From UBA4742 sp002403895 (GTDB taxonomy: Bacteria; Actinomycetota; Acidimicrobiia; Acidimicrobiales; Acidimicrobilacustridaceae), in the NCBI GenBank assembly GCA_036823295.1, contig DAISGD010000012.1, positions 1 through 64,000 of the forward strand: a stretch of DNA of 64,000 nt, in the 5' to 3' direction. Below the pieces are notes generated by a model, which was given only the letters and a program-made list of their open reading frames with translations, searched no databases and was not told the origin of the DNA. A program made the position numbers and the translations under genes. Each line of letters starts with the position of its first letter. Within the stretch, counting starts at the first letter, position 1. This document shows positions 45,814 to 55,237 of the stretch, one piece after another.

Positions 45814-46623
45814 TCAGCCGCCGACGAGGGAGCGGATCTTCTCCAGCGTGGCCGGCCCGTCGTAGGACTTCTCGCCATCGCGCAGGCCGACGCAGCGGGT
45901 CGCCTTGGGGGTCAGGTCCATCTGATGGGTCGACACCACGATGGCGGCGCCCTGTTCGGCCACGTCGGACAGCACCTCGACCAGAGTCTCCTGGCCGGGG
46001 GTGTCGAGACCGACGAACGGCTCGTCGACCAGCAGCAGGCTGAAGGGCCGGATCAACCCGAGGATGAGCGACGTCTTCTGCTTGAGGCCGCGGCTGAAGC
46101 GCGACGGCAGGTCATCCACCCGGTCGGTGAGGTTGAACATGTCGAGGAGATCGTCGGCGTACTCCTCCCAGTCCTTGGTGGCATGCATCCGGGCGATGTA
46201 CTCGACGTGCTCCCACAGGCTGAGGTCGTCGTACAGCACGGGCGCATCGGGCAGGTACGACGTTGCCCCCCGCGCCGGCAGCGTGCCGATCTTCTGGCCC
46301 AGCACCCACGCCGCGCCGTTGGTCGGCTCCACCAAACCGGCGGCCAGCCCCAGGAAGGTCGACTTCCCGGCGCCGTTGGGGCCCACCAGCATCACGAGTT
46401 CGCCCGGGTGCACCTCGAGGTCGAGGGCGCCCAGGCCCATGCCGTCGCCGTAGTCCTTCCCCAGGTTCGACGTCACCAGCGCGGCCCCCGCGGGAACCTC
46501 GGCATCGGCGATGGCCTGCGGCAGCTCGGGCTCGTCGGGCTCGTCGCCGTGGTCCACCTCGTCGTCGGCCGACAGGCCCGGGTTGGGCTGGTTCAAACCG
46601 CCGGACGGTTTCTTGGTGCTCAC
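45814..46623 (-). CDS. ABC transporter ATP-binding protein
   Basis: The 269-residue ATPase has an acidic 45-residue N-terminal extension, Walker A LVGPNGAGKSTFLGLAAG, Q-loop region ATSYLPDAP, signature FSRGLKQKTSL (a variant of LSGGQ), Walker B LLLVDEPFVGLD and H-loop STHQMD. The variant signature and simple layout fit ABC-2-type exporters. Its stop is preceded by the permease gene with ATGA overlap, which gives one transporter operon. Confidence 0.9.
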   Translation of the reverse strand: MSTKKPSGGLNQPNPGLSADDEVDHGDEPDEPELPQAIADAEVPAGAALVTSNLGKDYGDGMGLGALDLEVHPGELVMLVGPNGAGKSTFLGLAAGLVEPTNGAAWVLGQKIGTLPARGATSYLPDAPVLYDDLSLWEHVEYIARMHATKDWEEYADDLLDMFNLTDRVDDLPSRFSRGLKQKTSLILGLIRPFSLLLVDEPFVGLDTPGQETLVEVLSDVAEQGAAIVVSTHQMDLTPKATRCVGLRDGEKSYDGPATLEKIRSLVGG

Positions 46624-48185
46624 AGGTGACTCGGCTTTCGGTAGCGGAGCACCAGGCCGGCCCCGATGATCACGAAGAAGGGATAGAACACGGCGTTCGA
46701 CACCTTGGCGCTGGTGGTTTGGATCATGTCGGCGTCACGCCCGGCAGCCAGCAGCGGCATCAGGGCCACCACCGCGATGGCGGGGGGAGCCACCAGTCTC
46801 GCCGCCAGCACCACCCCGAGCAGGTCGGGGCCCAAACCCATGATGCTCGAGATGTTGGGGGCCCCCAGGGACGTGCTGACGGCGGCGGCCATGGCACTCC
46901 CGCACGCCGCCACCAACACCATGGGCAGCGCCAGGCGAACCACCACGGTGGACGGCACCAGCAAGAGCGCCGACGCGGCGGCGATGGCGCACACGAACAC
47001 CATGGTCACGATGGCCGCCGGCAGGTGCATGGTCAGGAGACGGCCGGGATCGTCGGGGTAGCTCTCCCACCGGGTGGGGTGGTCCACTTCCTGGGCGATG
47101 GGTTCGACCGCGTCGTAGCCGGCCAGGTACAGCGCCAGCCCGGCCACGATGAACATGGCGGTGGACCCCCGCCACATGGCCCCCAGGGACAGACCGGCCA
47201 CGACACCCAGCGCGGCCATCCGCAATAGCCGGGGGAGGGGGAAGCGCAGGTAGCTGTGCCAGTCACGGCGCCAGATCTGGGGGGTGCGTCCCCGGCGCTT
47301 GAGCCTGATCCAGGGTTTGCCCCGGGGCTTTTCCTGGGAAAGTTGGCGGCGCAGGAGCACGACGGTGCGGATGTCTTGCAGGGTGACCGCGAACCGTAAC
47401 TGGGCCACCAAACCGGCGCGGCGGCGGGCCGCCTCGATCGAGAGGCTGCCGACGCTGAGCACGCCGGCCACCGCCACGGCCAGCGCCAGCACCACCGACA
47501 CCAGGGCGATAGGGGTGACGCGGATGCTCCAGAAGGCGAGGCCCCCGAGCCAGGTCATGGGCGAGGTGCGCACCTTGGCCACCACATCCACCACCGACCA
47601 GGCCACGACGAGCAACGCCCCCAGGTTGGCCAGCCACCAGGCGATACGGCGACCCGACACCACCATGGCCACCCCGGCCGAGGCCATGGCGGCGACGGAG
47701 AAGGTGAGGGCGGTGAAGATGATGGGGCCGAAGATGTCGCCCGGCAACGAGCGTCCGGCCAGGGCACCGATCAGGCCGCCGATGACCAGACCGGCGAAGG
47801 CCATGAACCGGATTTGTTTGATGGCTGGGCCGCGCACCACGGCTTCGTGGGGAACCGGGGCCAGCAGTTCGTGCTGCACCACCGGCGCTTCGAGCGTGAG
47901 GGGCCCGCCCCGGCCACCGGAGCGCAGCCCGAAGGCCAGGCCCACGGCGATGAGCAGACCCACGGCGGCAGGGCCCTGGTCGGCGAGTTTGGTGAGGCTC
48001 TCGGGCGAGAGTTTGTCGTCGGGGAGCTTGCCGGCGGCCAGGATCACGAAGATTCCGCCCAGCAGTGCGGTGATGTAGACGCGGTACAGCGCGTCGATCC
48101 AGTGGATGTTCTCCAGCCGATTGTGACGTCGAGCCCGGCGCAGGTCCTTGAGCGCGCCGATGTTGGCGTCAGTGTCGATCATCAT
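46620..48185 (-). CDS. Large integral membrane protein, ABC permease partner
   Basis: The 521-residue protein has about ten hydrophobic segments with a Arg/Lys-rich loop near the middle (RLKRRGRTPQIWRRDWHSYL). The ATPase gene starts within its stop. No permease family is recognised, but coupling to the ATPase supports an ABC-2-like export permease with 1-2 missing or merged halves. ATG 48185 or 48182. Divergent from the ABC-F gene. Confidence 0.7.
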   Translation of the reverse strand: MMIDTDANIGALKDLRRARRHNRLENIHWIDALYRVYITALLGGIFVILAAGKLPDDKLSPESLTKLADQGPAAVGLLIAVGLAFGLRSGGRGGPLTLEAPVVQHELLAPVPHEAVVRGPAIKQIRFMAFAGLVIGGLIGALAGRSLPGDIFGPIIFTALTFSVAAMASAGVAMVVSGRRIAWWLANLGALLVVAWSVVDVVAKVRTSPMTWLGGLAFWSIRVTPIALVSVVLALAVAVAGVLSVGSLSIEAARRRAGLVAQLRFAVTLQDIRTVVLLRRQLSQEKPRGKPWIRLKRRGRTPQIWRRDWHSYLRFPLPRLLRMAALGVVAGLSLGAMWRGSTAMFIVAGLALYLAGYDAVEPIAQEVDHPTRWESYPDDPGRLLTMHLPAAIVTMVFVCAIAAASALLLVPSTVVVRLALPMVLVAACGSAMAAAVSTSLGAPNISSIMGLGPDLLGVVLAARLVAPPAIAVVALMPLLAAGRDADMIQTTSAKVSNAVFYPFFVIIGAGLVLRYRKPSHL

Positions 48186-48249
48186 CGGCTGAGGAATCTA
48201 CTGGTCCCCCCCGTGTCAACGACAGCCGACGACCGCGTACCCTGCGGCG

Positions 48250-50055
48250 GTGATCCTCGTGGACCTCGATGGCGTGGCCATGAGCCGGCCCGGCAAGGCG
48301 CTGTTCGGCGACCTCTCCCTGACGCTGTCGTCGGGTGACCGCTTGGGCATCGTGGGCCTCAACGGCTGCGGGAAATCGACGTTGCTGCGAGTCCTGACCG
48401 GTGCCGCCGAACCCGAATCGGGCAACGTGCGGCGGGGGCGCGGCGTGCGGGTCGCCGCCCTCGATCAGGTGCCCGTCCTGCCGTCGGGGCTGGTGCTGGA
48501 GGCGGTGGGCGACGGGTGGGAGGCCGCCGCCGTGCTCGATCGCCTGGGCATGGGCGGGCTCACCGACGCCGAGGTGGACACCCTGTCGGGGGGCCAGGCC
48601 AAGCGGGTGGCGCTGGCTCGAACCCTGGTGACCGAGAGTGACCTGCTGGTGCTGGACGAGCCCACCAACCACCTCGACATCGACGGCATCGCCTGGCTCG
48701 AGGACCGCCTCGCCGAGTACCGGGGTGGTCTGGTGTTGGTGACCCATGACCGTCACGTGCTGGACCGCGTCACCACCCGGATCCTCGAGCTCGACCGCGG
48801 CAAGGGGTATCTCCACGAGGGCGGGTATGCGGCCTACCTCGAAGGCCGTGCCCTTCGGGACGAACAGGCGGCCGGCGCCGAGTCCACCCGCCGCAACCTC
48901 GCCCGAAAGGAGTTGGCGTGGCTGCGACGAGGCGCCCCGGCCCGCACCCGCAAGCCCAAGGCCCGGATCGAGTCAGCCACCGCCCTGGTCGAGGGTCGGG
49001 CCGAGGCTCCCGCCCGGGCGGGCATCCCCGACCTGCACCTGGGGACGCCGCGCCTGGGTGACCGGGTCATCGAACTGGAGGGGGTAGGCCACTGCTTCGA
49101 TGACGGCCCGTTGCTGTTCGAAGGTGTGGACCTCGCTCTCGACAACCGTGAGCGGCTCGGCATCGTGGGGGCCAACGGCACCGGCAAATCGACGCTGCTC
49201 GACATCACGGCCGGGCGTCGCGTTCCCACCCAGGGCCGAGTGGAGACGGGGCCGTCGGTGCGTCTCGGCTATTACGATCAGCTCGGGTTCACGCTCGATC
49301 TCGATCAGCGGGTGCGCGACGCGGTGACCGGCGGGGTCCGCGTGCCGGACTGGCGTGACGCGGCGTTGCTCGAGCAGTTCTGGTTCAACGACGACGCGCA
49401 GTGGGGCCCGATCCGGCTGCTGTCGGGCGGGGAGCGGCGGCGCCTGCAATTGCTGTTGACGCTGGTCGCCCAACCGAACGTGTTGTTGCTCGACGAGCCC
49501 ACCAACGACCTGGACATCGACACGTTGCGGGTTCTCGAGGAGTTCCTCGACGACTGGCCGGGAGCGCTGGTGGTGGTCAGCCACGACCGGGCTTTCCTGG
49601 AGCGGACTGTCACCGATGTGGTCGTCGTTGACGGAACGGGTCGGGTCGGTCGCCGACCGGGGGGCTACGCCGCCTGGGAGGACGAGCGCCGCGCCGCTCG
49701 CCAGGGTCCGCGCGCTCGTGCTGCGTCGGTCGGCGGTGCTGGTCGTGTGACCGCAGACCGCGCCAGCGAGCCCGGAACGAGGCCCGAGGGGGCAGCCGCC
49801 ACCGCCACCGGGACCGGAGGTGAGCGCTCGGCCAGCACGTTGCGCCATCTGATGAAACAGGTCGACAAGGAACTGGCGGCGCTGAGCCGCCGTCACGACG
49901 TCCTCGAGACGGAACTGACCGCGGCGGGCACCGACCACGAGGCGCTGCGGCGCATCGGTGCCAAGTTGGCCGTGGTCTCCGCCTCCGTGGCGGCCGCCGA
50001 AGAACGCTGGTTGGCTCTGGCCGAAGAGGCCGAGTCGTCGCGGGGGACCCGCTGA
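48250..50055 (+). CDS. ABC-F family ATPase (Uup/EttA-like, ribosome associated)
   Basis: The 601-residue protein has two ABC modules in one chain and no membrane domain. Module 1: GIVGLNGCGKSTLLRVLTG, TLSGGQAKRVALARTL, LLVLDEPTNHLDIDG. Module 2: GIVGANGTGKSTLLDITAG, LLSGGERRRLQLLLTL, LLLDEPTNDLDID. The linker (about 215-265) is Arg-rich and the C-terminus ends in a coiled coil (QVDKELAALSRRHDVLETEL), Uup-like. It acts on the ribosome or on DNA in related proteins. The start is GTG 48250. Confidence 0.9.
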   Translation: MILVDLDGVAMSRPGKALFGDLSLTLSSGDRLGIVGLNGCGKSTLLRVLTGAAEPESGNVRRGRGVRVAALDQVPVLPSGLVLEAVGDGWEAAAVLDRLGMGGLTDAEVDTLSGGQAKRVALARTLVTESDLLVLDEPTNHLDIDGIAWLEDRLAEYRGGLVLVTHDRHVLDRVTTRILELDRGKGYLHEGGYAAYLEGRALRDEQAAGAESTRRNLARKELAWLRRGAPARTRKPKARIESATALVEGRAEAPARAGIPDLHLGTPRLGDRVIELEGVGHCFDDGPLLFEGVDLALDNRERLGIVGANGTGKSTLLDITAGRRVPTQGRVETGPSVRLGYYDQLGFTLDLDQRVRDAVTGGVRVPDWRDAALLEQFWFNDDAQWGPIRLLSGGERRRLQLLLTLVAQPNVLLLDEPTNDLDIDTLRVLEEFLDDWPGALVVVSHDRAFLERTVTDVVVVDGTGRVGRRPGGYAAWEDERRAARQGPRARAASVGGAGRVTADRASEPGTRPEGAAATATGTGGERSASTLRHLMKQVDKELAALSRRHDVLETELTAAGTDHEALRRIGAKLAVVSASVAAAEERWLALAEEAESSRGTR

Positions 50056-50122
50056 GGGGCATGAGGGCTCCGGTAGCATCGGCGCCCGTCGGGGGTCCCG
50101 GGACCGCCCAGGGGGAGGACAC

Positions 50123-51406
50123 GTGACCGAGGTGGATGTCGAAGTCGAGGGTCCGGCGGCGCGCCCCGACCCGGCGACCGATTCGCCCGGCGCAGGCCCG
50201 TGGTGGAAGCCGGCGGCCATCTTCCTGGGCATCGGCAGCGTGGTGTGGGTCACCGTCTATCTCGCCGGTCGCTATCTGCCCCGCGAGTACCTCTACTCCC
50301 GTCGCTATGACCCAGGCGGGGGACCGCTGGTCGAAGGGTGGGTGCGATGGGATGCCGGGTGGTATCGCGAGATCGTCCGCCACGGATACCGCTATTACCC
50401 GGGCGTGCAATCCTCGGTCGCCTACTTCCCCGCCTACCCGTTGGCCATCGCCGCGGTGGCGTGGGCTTTCCCCAGCATCGCGGCCGCAGGCGTGTTCGTC
50501 ACCGTGGCGTCGGGGCTGGGCTCGGCGGTGCTGTTCTACCGGTGGTGCGCGGCGCGCATGGCGCCGGCCCACGCCACCACCGCGCTGGTCGTGCTGTTGG
50601 TCTTCCCCTACAGCTGGTACCTGTATGGCGCGGTCTACGCCGACGCGTTCTTCCTGTTGGTGGTGCTGACCGCCTTCGTGTTGGTCGAGCGTGACCATCT
50701 GTGGCTGGCCGGCCTCGCCGGATTCGTCGCCACCGCGTCGCGCCCGACGGGCGTTGCCGTCGCCATCGGCCTGGTGCTGGTCGTCGTGGAGCGACGGAAC
50801 CTGGCGTCGGCCGCGGCAACCGGCACCTCACCTCCGGGTGCGGAGCGCCGGGGGCTCGCCGGGTTCGGGGATCAACTCCGTAGCCGTTTCAACCCCCGGG
50901 GCCTCTCCTGGTCGGTGGGGCCGCTGCTGGTGGCGTTCGGTGGTTTGGCGGCCTGGTATGGCTACCTCTGGTATCGCTTCGACGACCCGTTGCTGTTCGT
51001 GCACATCGAGAGCCTGTGGGGCCAGGGCGCGGGCGTTCGCACCTGGTTCAAGTTCGAGTTCTTCCACCAGATGCACCTGGTCCCCCATTCACTGTTCTCG
51101 GCCGGGTTGATCCTCCACGCCCTGGTCGGCATCGGTGCGCTGTTGCTCGTACCCCGCATCGCCCGCCGCTTCGGTTGGGCCTACGCCGTGTACGTCCTGA
51201 TCGTCATGGGCATCCCGGTGCTGGGCACCAAAGACTTCATGAGCTGCGCCCGCTACCTGCTGGCGGCCTTCCCCGTGTTCGCGGTGGCAGGGGACTGGCT
51301 GGCCGAGCGGAACTCGCCGGCGGTCCGCAACGCCTGGGTGGGGGTCTCCTCCGTCTTGCTCATCGGCTTCGCCACCCTTTGGGCCATGGGGAAGTACCTG
51401 TCCTGA
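50123..51406 (+). CDS. PIG-V-like mannosyltransferase family membrane protein
   Basis: The 427-residue polytopic protein has about nine transmembrane segments. The first outer loop carries EGWVRWDAGWYREIVRHGY, in which RWDAxWY is the mark of the PIG-V/GPI-mannosyltransferase-like GT-C group, and VAYFPAYPLAI follows. Probably adds mannose from a polyprenyl-phosphate donor to a lipid or wall glycan. GTG 50123 has GGGGGAGG upstream. A 67-bp gap follows the ABC-F gene. Confidence 0.8.
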   Translation: MTEVDVEVEGPAARPDPATDSPGAGPWWKPAAIFLGIGSVVWVTVYLAGRYLPREYLYSRRYDPGGGPLVEGWVRWDAGWYREIVRHGYRYYPGVQSSVAYFPAYPLAIAAVAWAFPSIAAAGVFVTVASGLGSAVLFYRWCAARMAPAHATTALVVLLVFPYSWYLYGAVYADAFFLLVVLTAFVLVERDHLWLAGLAGFVATASRPTGVAVAIGLVLVVVERRNLASAAATGTSPPGAERRGLAGFGDQLRSRFNPRGLSWSVGPLLVAFGGLAAWYGYLWYRFDDPLLFVHIESLWGQGAGVRTWFKFEFFHQMHLVPHSLFSAGLILHALVGIGALLLVPRIARRFGWAYAVYVLIVMGIPVLGTKDFMSCARYLLAAFPVFAVAGDWLAERNSPAVRNAWVGVSSVLLIGFATLWAMGKYLS

Positions 51407-51546
51407 GGGCAGCCACCCGACCTGACGCGTGGTCGGCGCCGCCCATTCCGGCCTGAGCTGACAAGATGCCCTCGGCTCGGGGGAGCCCGCAGCTGCCCAG
51501 GCCTCGCCCGTACCCGATCCGCACGGAAACGACCGAGGAGCAGACC

Positions 51547-52332
51547 ATGCCGGAGACCACGAGTCAACCGTTGGAGGGGCGCGTGGCCCTGGTCACCGGC
51601 GGAGGCCGCGGCATCGGTCGGGCCATCTCGCTGGCGCTGGCGAGCGACGGCGCCGACGTGGCGGTCAACTACCGGCGCGACCGGGAGTCGGCGGACGAGA
51701 CCGTGGCCGCCCTCAAGGCCCTGGGCCGGCGGGCGATCGCGTACCAGGCCTCGATCGACCAGCTCGACGACGATCGCCGACTGGCGGTGGAGGTGGTGAC
51801 CGACTTCGGGGCCATAGACATCCTGATCAACAACGGGGGCATCGCCAGTCGGGGCCAGTCGGTGGCCGACACGGACCCGGCCGAGCTGGAGCGGGTCATG
51901 CGCACCCACGCCCTCGGCCCCCATCACCTGTCCCAGGCGGTGCTGCCCTCGATGCGCACCCGGGACCGCGGCGACATCGTGTTCATCTCGTCGGCGGCCA
52001 CGCTCACCCACGCTGCCAACGGGGGTCCCTACAACATGGGCAAGGCGGCCGAGGAGGCATTGGCGCTGACCCTGGCCAAGGAAGAGCTGCGCAACGGCAT
52101 CCGGGTCAACATCGTGGCGCCCGGCTTGGTGGACACGTCAATGGGCCAGAAGCTGATGAAGGCGGTGGCGGGCGTGGACGACCTGCGAGCGCTCGACGCG
52201 TCGATGCCGTTCGGCCGGGTCTGCCAACCGGAAGATGTCGCCAACGTCGTGGCCTGGGTGGTGGGCCCGGGGAGCAGCTACGTCACCGGCCAGAAGATCA
52301 ACGTCGACGGCCTTGCCACCTTCATGCGCTGA
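51547..52332 (+). CDS. Short-chain dehydrogenase/reductase
   Basis: This 261-residue classical SDR shows cofactor motif TGGGRGIG (residues about 19-26), NNGG in ILINNGGIA, catalytic Ser in VFISSAATLT and Tyr/Lys in PYNMGKAA. NADP or NAD preference is unclear: the strand-2 end YRRDRES suggests NADP. FabG-like sequence but no fatty-acid cluster nearby. GAGGAG lies 6 nt upstream of ATG 51547. Confidence 0.92.
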   Translation: MPETTSQPLEGRVALVTGGGRGIGRAISLALASDGADVAVNYRRDRESADETVAALKALGRRAIAYQASIDQLDDDRRLAVEVVTDFGAIDILINNGGIASRGQSVADTDPAELERVMRTHALGPHHLSQAVLPSMRTRDRGDIVFISSAATLTHAANGGPYNMGKAAEEALALTLAKEELRNGIRVNIVAPGLVDTSMGQKLMKAVAGVDDLRALDASMPFGRVCQPEDVANVVAWVVGPGSSYVTGQKINVDGLATFMR

Positions 52333-52464
52333 AGCCAGCGACCCGGAGCGGATTGGAGAACGCGTTCCGGACCAGCCGCCCCCGGGGTTCACGGGCACTG
52401 ATGGTAGGCGCTGGGCCAGGACCCGAATTGTCGGGGGTTCGCTCTCGGGACCCCGCCCGGTATC

Positions 52465-53124
52465 ATGGCGACCATGTCCCTCGGCACCGACACCCCTGAG
52501 AGCACCACCGCCCCGGAGACGGGGCCTTCGTTCACCGTGACCGATGCCGCATTGGCCAAGGTGCTTGAGATCCGCGGCGCGGAGGACGATCCCGAGTCGC
52601 TCTGCCTGTGGATCGAGGTCACCGGCACCAAGGGTCCCGATTACACCTATGACCTTTCCTTCGAGACGATCGCCGATCTCGAGCCCACCGATCATCGCGA
52701 GTCGGTCAGCGGCGGGCTGATGGTGGCCATCCCCGAGGGCAGTCTCGATCAGCTCCGGGGTTCGACGCTCGATCTGCCCGCCAGTGCCGGGCAGGGCGGT
52801 CTCGTCTTGCGCAACCCCAACCGCCCGAACCCCCTGGCGGGAATGACGCTGGAACTGACCGGCGACATCGCCGACAAGGTCGCCCAGCTGCTCGAGCAGT
52901 CGATCAACCCGTCACTGGCCTCGCACGGTGGGTACGCCACGCTGGTCGGAGTCGACGACACCAAGGTCTTCCTGACCATGGGTGGTGGCTGCCAGGGCTG
53001 CTCGATGAGCGCGGCCACTTTGGTCGAGGGCATTCAGGTGGCCATCAAGGAAGCGATTCCCGAGGTCACCGAGATCATCGACGCCACCGACCACACCGCT
53101 GGCGAGAACCCCTTCTACACCTGA
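52465..53124 (+). CDS. NfuA-like Fe-S carrier (HesB-like plus NifU C-terminal domain)
   Basis: The 219-residue protein has an N-terminal HesB/IscA-like domain (about 20-115) that lacks the cysteines of real A-type carriers, and a C-terminal NifU-like domain (about 130-205) with the cluster motif GGCQGCSMS and INPSLASHGGYATLV. This is the NfuA layout. It probably transfers [4Fe-4S] clusters to apo-enzymes such as QueE or the radical-SAM and MEP-pathway proteins. ATG 52465 or 52474. Confidence 0.87.
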   Translation: MATMSLGTDTPESTTAPETGPSFTVTDAALAKVLEIRGAEDDPESLCLWIEVTGTKGPDYTYDLSFETIADLEPTDHRESVSGGLMVAIPEGSLDQLRGSTLDLPASAGQGGLVLRNPNRPNPLAGMTLELTGDIADKVAQLLEQSINPSLASHGGYATLVGVDDTKVFLTMGGGCQGCSMSAATLVEGIQVAIKEAIPEVTEIIDATDHTAGENPFYT

Positions 53125-53146
53125 TCGTCTCTACACCTGATCGTCG
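53115..53146 (+). repeat. 16-bp tandem duplication across the nfuA-like stop
   Basis: CTACACCTGATCGTCT (53115-53130) is followed immediately by a copy matching 15 of 16 bases (53131-53146). The first copy includes the stop codon and the second lies in the untranslated gap. Confidence 0.85.
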
Positions 53147-53189
53147 CAGCTCATCGCCGATCGGCCCGTGCGGCCCCGGCTGAGCACCG

Positions 53190-55058
53190 TCAGCTGCGGG
53201 GGATGTGATCGCCGGCCAACAGGCTGGCGGCCGACGCCATGATGCCGTCGCGGTCGAGGCCCAACTCAGCCAGGATGGCATCGGGCTTGCCGTGGGCGAG
53301 ATAGGCCACCGGCGTCCCCAGGACGCGGACGCGCGGCTCCTGCTCGCCCAGTGTGTGCTCGGCCAACTGATCGGCTATGGCACTGCCCACGCCACCCTCA
53401 CGCACCCCATCCTCGACGGTGAGCACACACGGATGGCGGGCGGCATCGGCCAGCATCTCGGGGTCGAGCGGCTTGACCACCCGCGCGTCCCACAATGTCA
53501 CCGACACCCCATCGCTGATCAGTCGGTCAGCGGCCTGCTCGGCGGCGTCGAGCATCTTGCCCACCGAGATGAGGCAGAGATCGGTGCCCTTGCGCAGCCT
53601 TCGCCCCCTGAGGCCGGCGCCGACGGACTCAGGCGATTCTTGGCGAGCACGCGTGCCCGGCCACCGGAGCGCCACCGGCCCATCGGTCAGGTCCATGGTG
53701 TCGTGCAGCATCTGCTGGAGCTCCTGGTACGACGATGGAGCGAACACCGTCATGCCGGGGACCTTGGTGAGCAACATCATGTCGAGCACACCGTGGTGTG
53801 ACGGCCCGTCGACACCGGTCACCCCGGCGCGGTCCAGGCAGAAGATCACCGGTTGGCCGTGCAACCCGACATCCAGGTTGACCTGGTCGAAGGCCCGAGT
53901 CAGGAAGGTCGAGTAGACCGCCACGACGGGACGCAGGCCGCCCATGGCCATGCCCGCGGCCGCGGTCACCGCGTGCTGCTCGGCGATGCCCACATCGAAG
54001 CAGCGATCGGGGTACCGCTCGGCGAACGGCAACAAGCCAGTGGAATCAGGCATGGCCGCAGTGATGGCCACCAGCTCGGGGTGGGTGCCGGCCTCCTTGA
54101 TCAACGCCTCGGTAAACGCCGCGGTGTAGCTGTCGGGCTTGGGTTGACCCATGTCGTGCAGGTGCTTGATGGGGTCGTTCTCGGCGGGGCCGTAGCCGCG
54201 TCCCTTCTGGGTCAGCACGTGTACGACCTGGGGCCCGAGGATCTGCGAGGCGTTGTGCAGTGCCTCCTCGAGGGCTGGAATGTCGTGGCCGTCGAAGGGT
54301 CCCGTGTAACGCACGCCGAGGGCTTCGAAGAAGGCCGTGGGCTCCCACATCTCGCGGATGGCGGCCTTGGTGGCGTCGAAGCCTCGCTCGAGCCGATCAC
54401 CGACCATGGGGATCTCCTGCAGCAGCCGTTCCAGCCGGGCCTGGCGACGCATGTAGACCGGGTTGTTGCGAATGCGGGCCAGGCTCTCGCCGAGGCGACT
54501 GACGGTCGGGGCGTACGAGCGGCCGTTGTCGTTGAGCACGATGATGCAATCCCGCCCGCTGTGCCCCAGGTTGTTCAGGCCTTCGAAAGCCATCCCCCCG
54601 GTCATCGAGCCATCGCCGATGACGGCCACGACCCGGCGATCATGCCCGAGCTCGCTGGCTTGGGCGGTGGCCAGGCCGTAGGCGTAGCTGAGGATGGTGG
54701 AGGCGTGGCTGTTCTCGACCCAATCGTGCTCGCTCTCGGCTCGGCTGGGATACCCCGACAATCCGTCGGCCTGACGCAGGGTGGAGAACTCGTCGCGACG
54801 GCCGGTCACGATCTTGTGCACGTAGGCCTGGTGGCCCGTGTCCCACAAGATGATGTCCTCCGGGGAGTCGAACACCCGGTGCAGAGCCAAGGTCAACTCG
54901 ACCACCCCGAGGTTGGAACCAAGGTGCCCGGACCCGGCCTTGTCAACGGAGTCCACGATGAACTGGCGGATCTCGATGGCCAGGGTCTCGAGCTCGTCGT
55001 TGCTGAGCAGCTTGAGGTCGGCCGGCGAATTGATTCTCTCAAGGATCACTGAGGCCAC
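53190..55058 (-). CDS. dxs: 1-deoxy-D-xylulose-5-phosphate synthase
   Basis: The 622-residue thiamine-diphosphate enzyme makes DXP from pyruvate and glyceraldehyde-3-phosphate, the first step of the MEP isoprenoid path. It has the ThDP motif GDGSMTGGMAFEGLNN with LNDNGRS, the transketolase centre VYSTFLTRAFDQ, FCLDRAGVTG and DGPSHHG. Length is normal. The start is GTG 55058; GTG 55049 would remove MAS. It converges on the NfuA-like gene and is divergent from a hydrolase gene. Confidence 0.96.
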   Translation of the reverse strand: MASVILERINSPADLKLLSNDELETLAIEIRQFIVDSVDKAGSGHLGSNLGVVELTLALHRVFDSPEDIILWDTGHQAYVHKIVTGRRDEFSTLRQADGLSGYPSRAESEHDWVENSHASTILSYAYGLATAQASELGHDRRVVAVIGDGSMTGGMAFEGLNNLGHSGRDCIIVLNDNGRSYAPTVSRLGESLARIRNNPVYMRRQARLERLLQEIPMVGDRLERGFDATKAAIREMWEPTAFFEALGVRYTGPFDGHDIPALEEALHNASQILGPQVVHVLTQKGRGYGPAENDPIKHLHDMGQPKPDSYTAAFTEALIKEAGTHPELVAITAAMPDSTGLLPFAERYPDRCFDVGIAEQHAVTAAAGMAMGGLRPVVAVYSTFLTRAFDQVNLDVGLHGQPVIFCLDRAGVTGVDGPSHHGVLDMMLLTKVPGMTVFAPSSYQELQQMLHDTMDLTDGPVALRWPGTRARQESPESVGAGLRGRRLRKGTDLCLISVGKMLDAAEQAADRLISDGVSVTLWDARVVKPLDPEMLADAARHPCVLTVEDGVREGGVGSAIADQLAEHTLGEQEPRVRVLGTPVAYLAHGKPDAILAELGLDRDGIMASAASLLAGDHIPRS

Positions 55059-55237
55059 CGTAGCCCGTCACCCTCCGCTCGCTCAGGCGGGCCAAGCCGT
55101 AGCCCGCGGCCAGCGTGAACGGCACCGGCGACCGCATCGAGGGTGGAGCGGTCGGCCGTGATCGATCTGGGTGCCAAGATGAAGGGGCCGATCTCATGCC
55201 CGGTTCGAGCCGGGGCGACAACCTCCGGAGGGAACTC

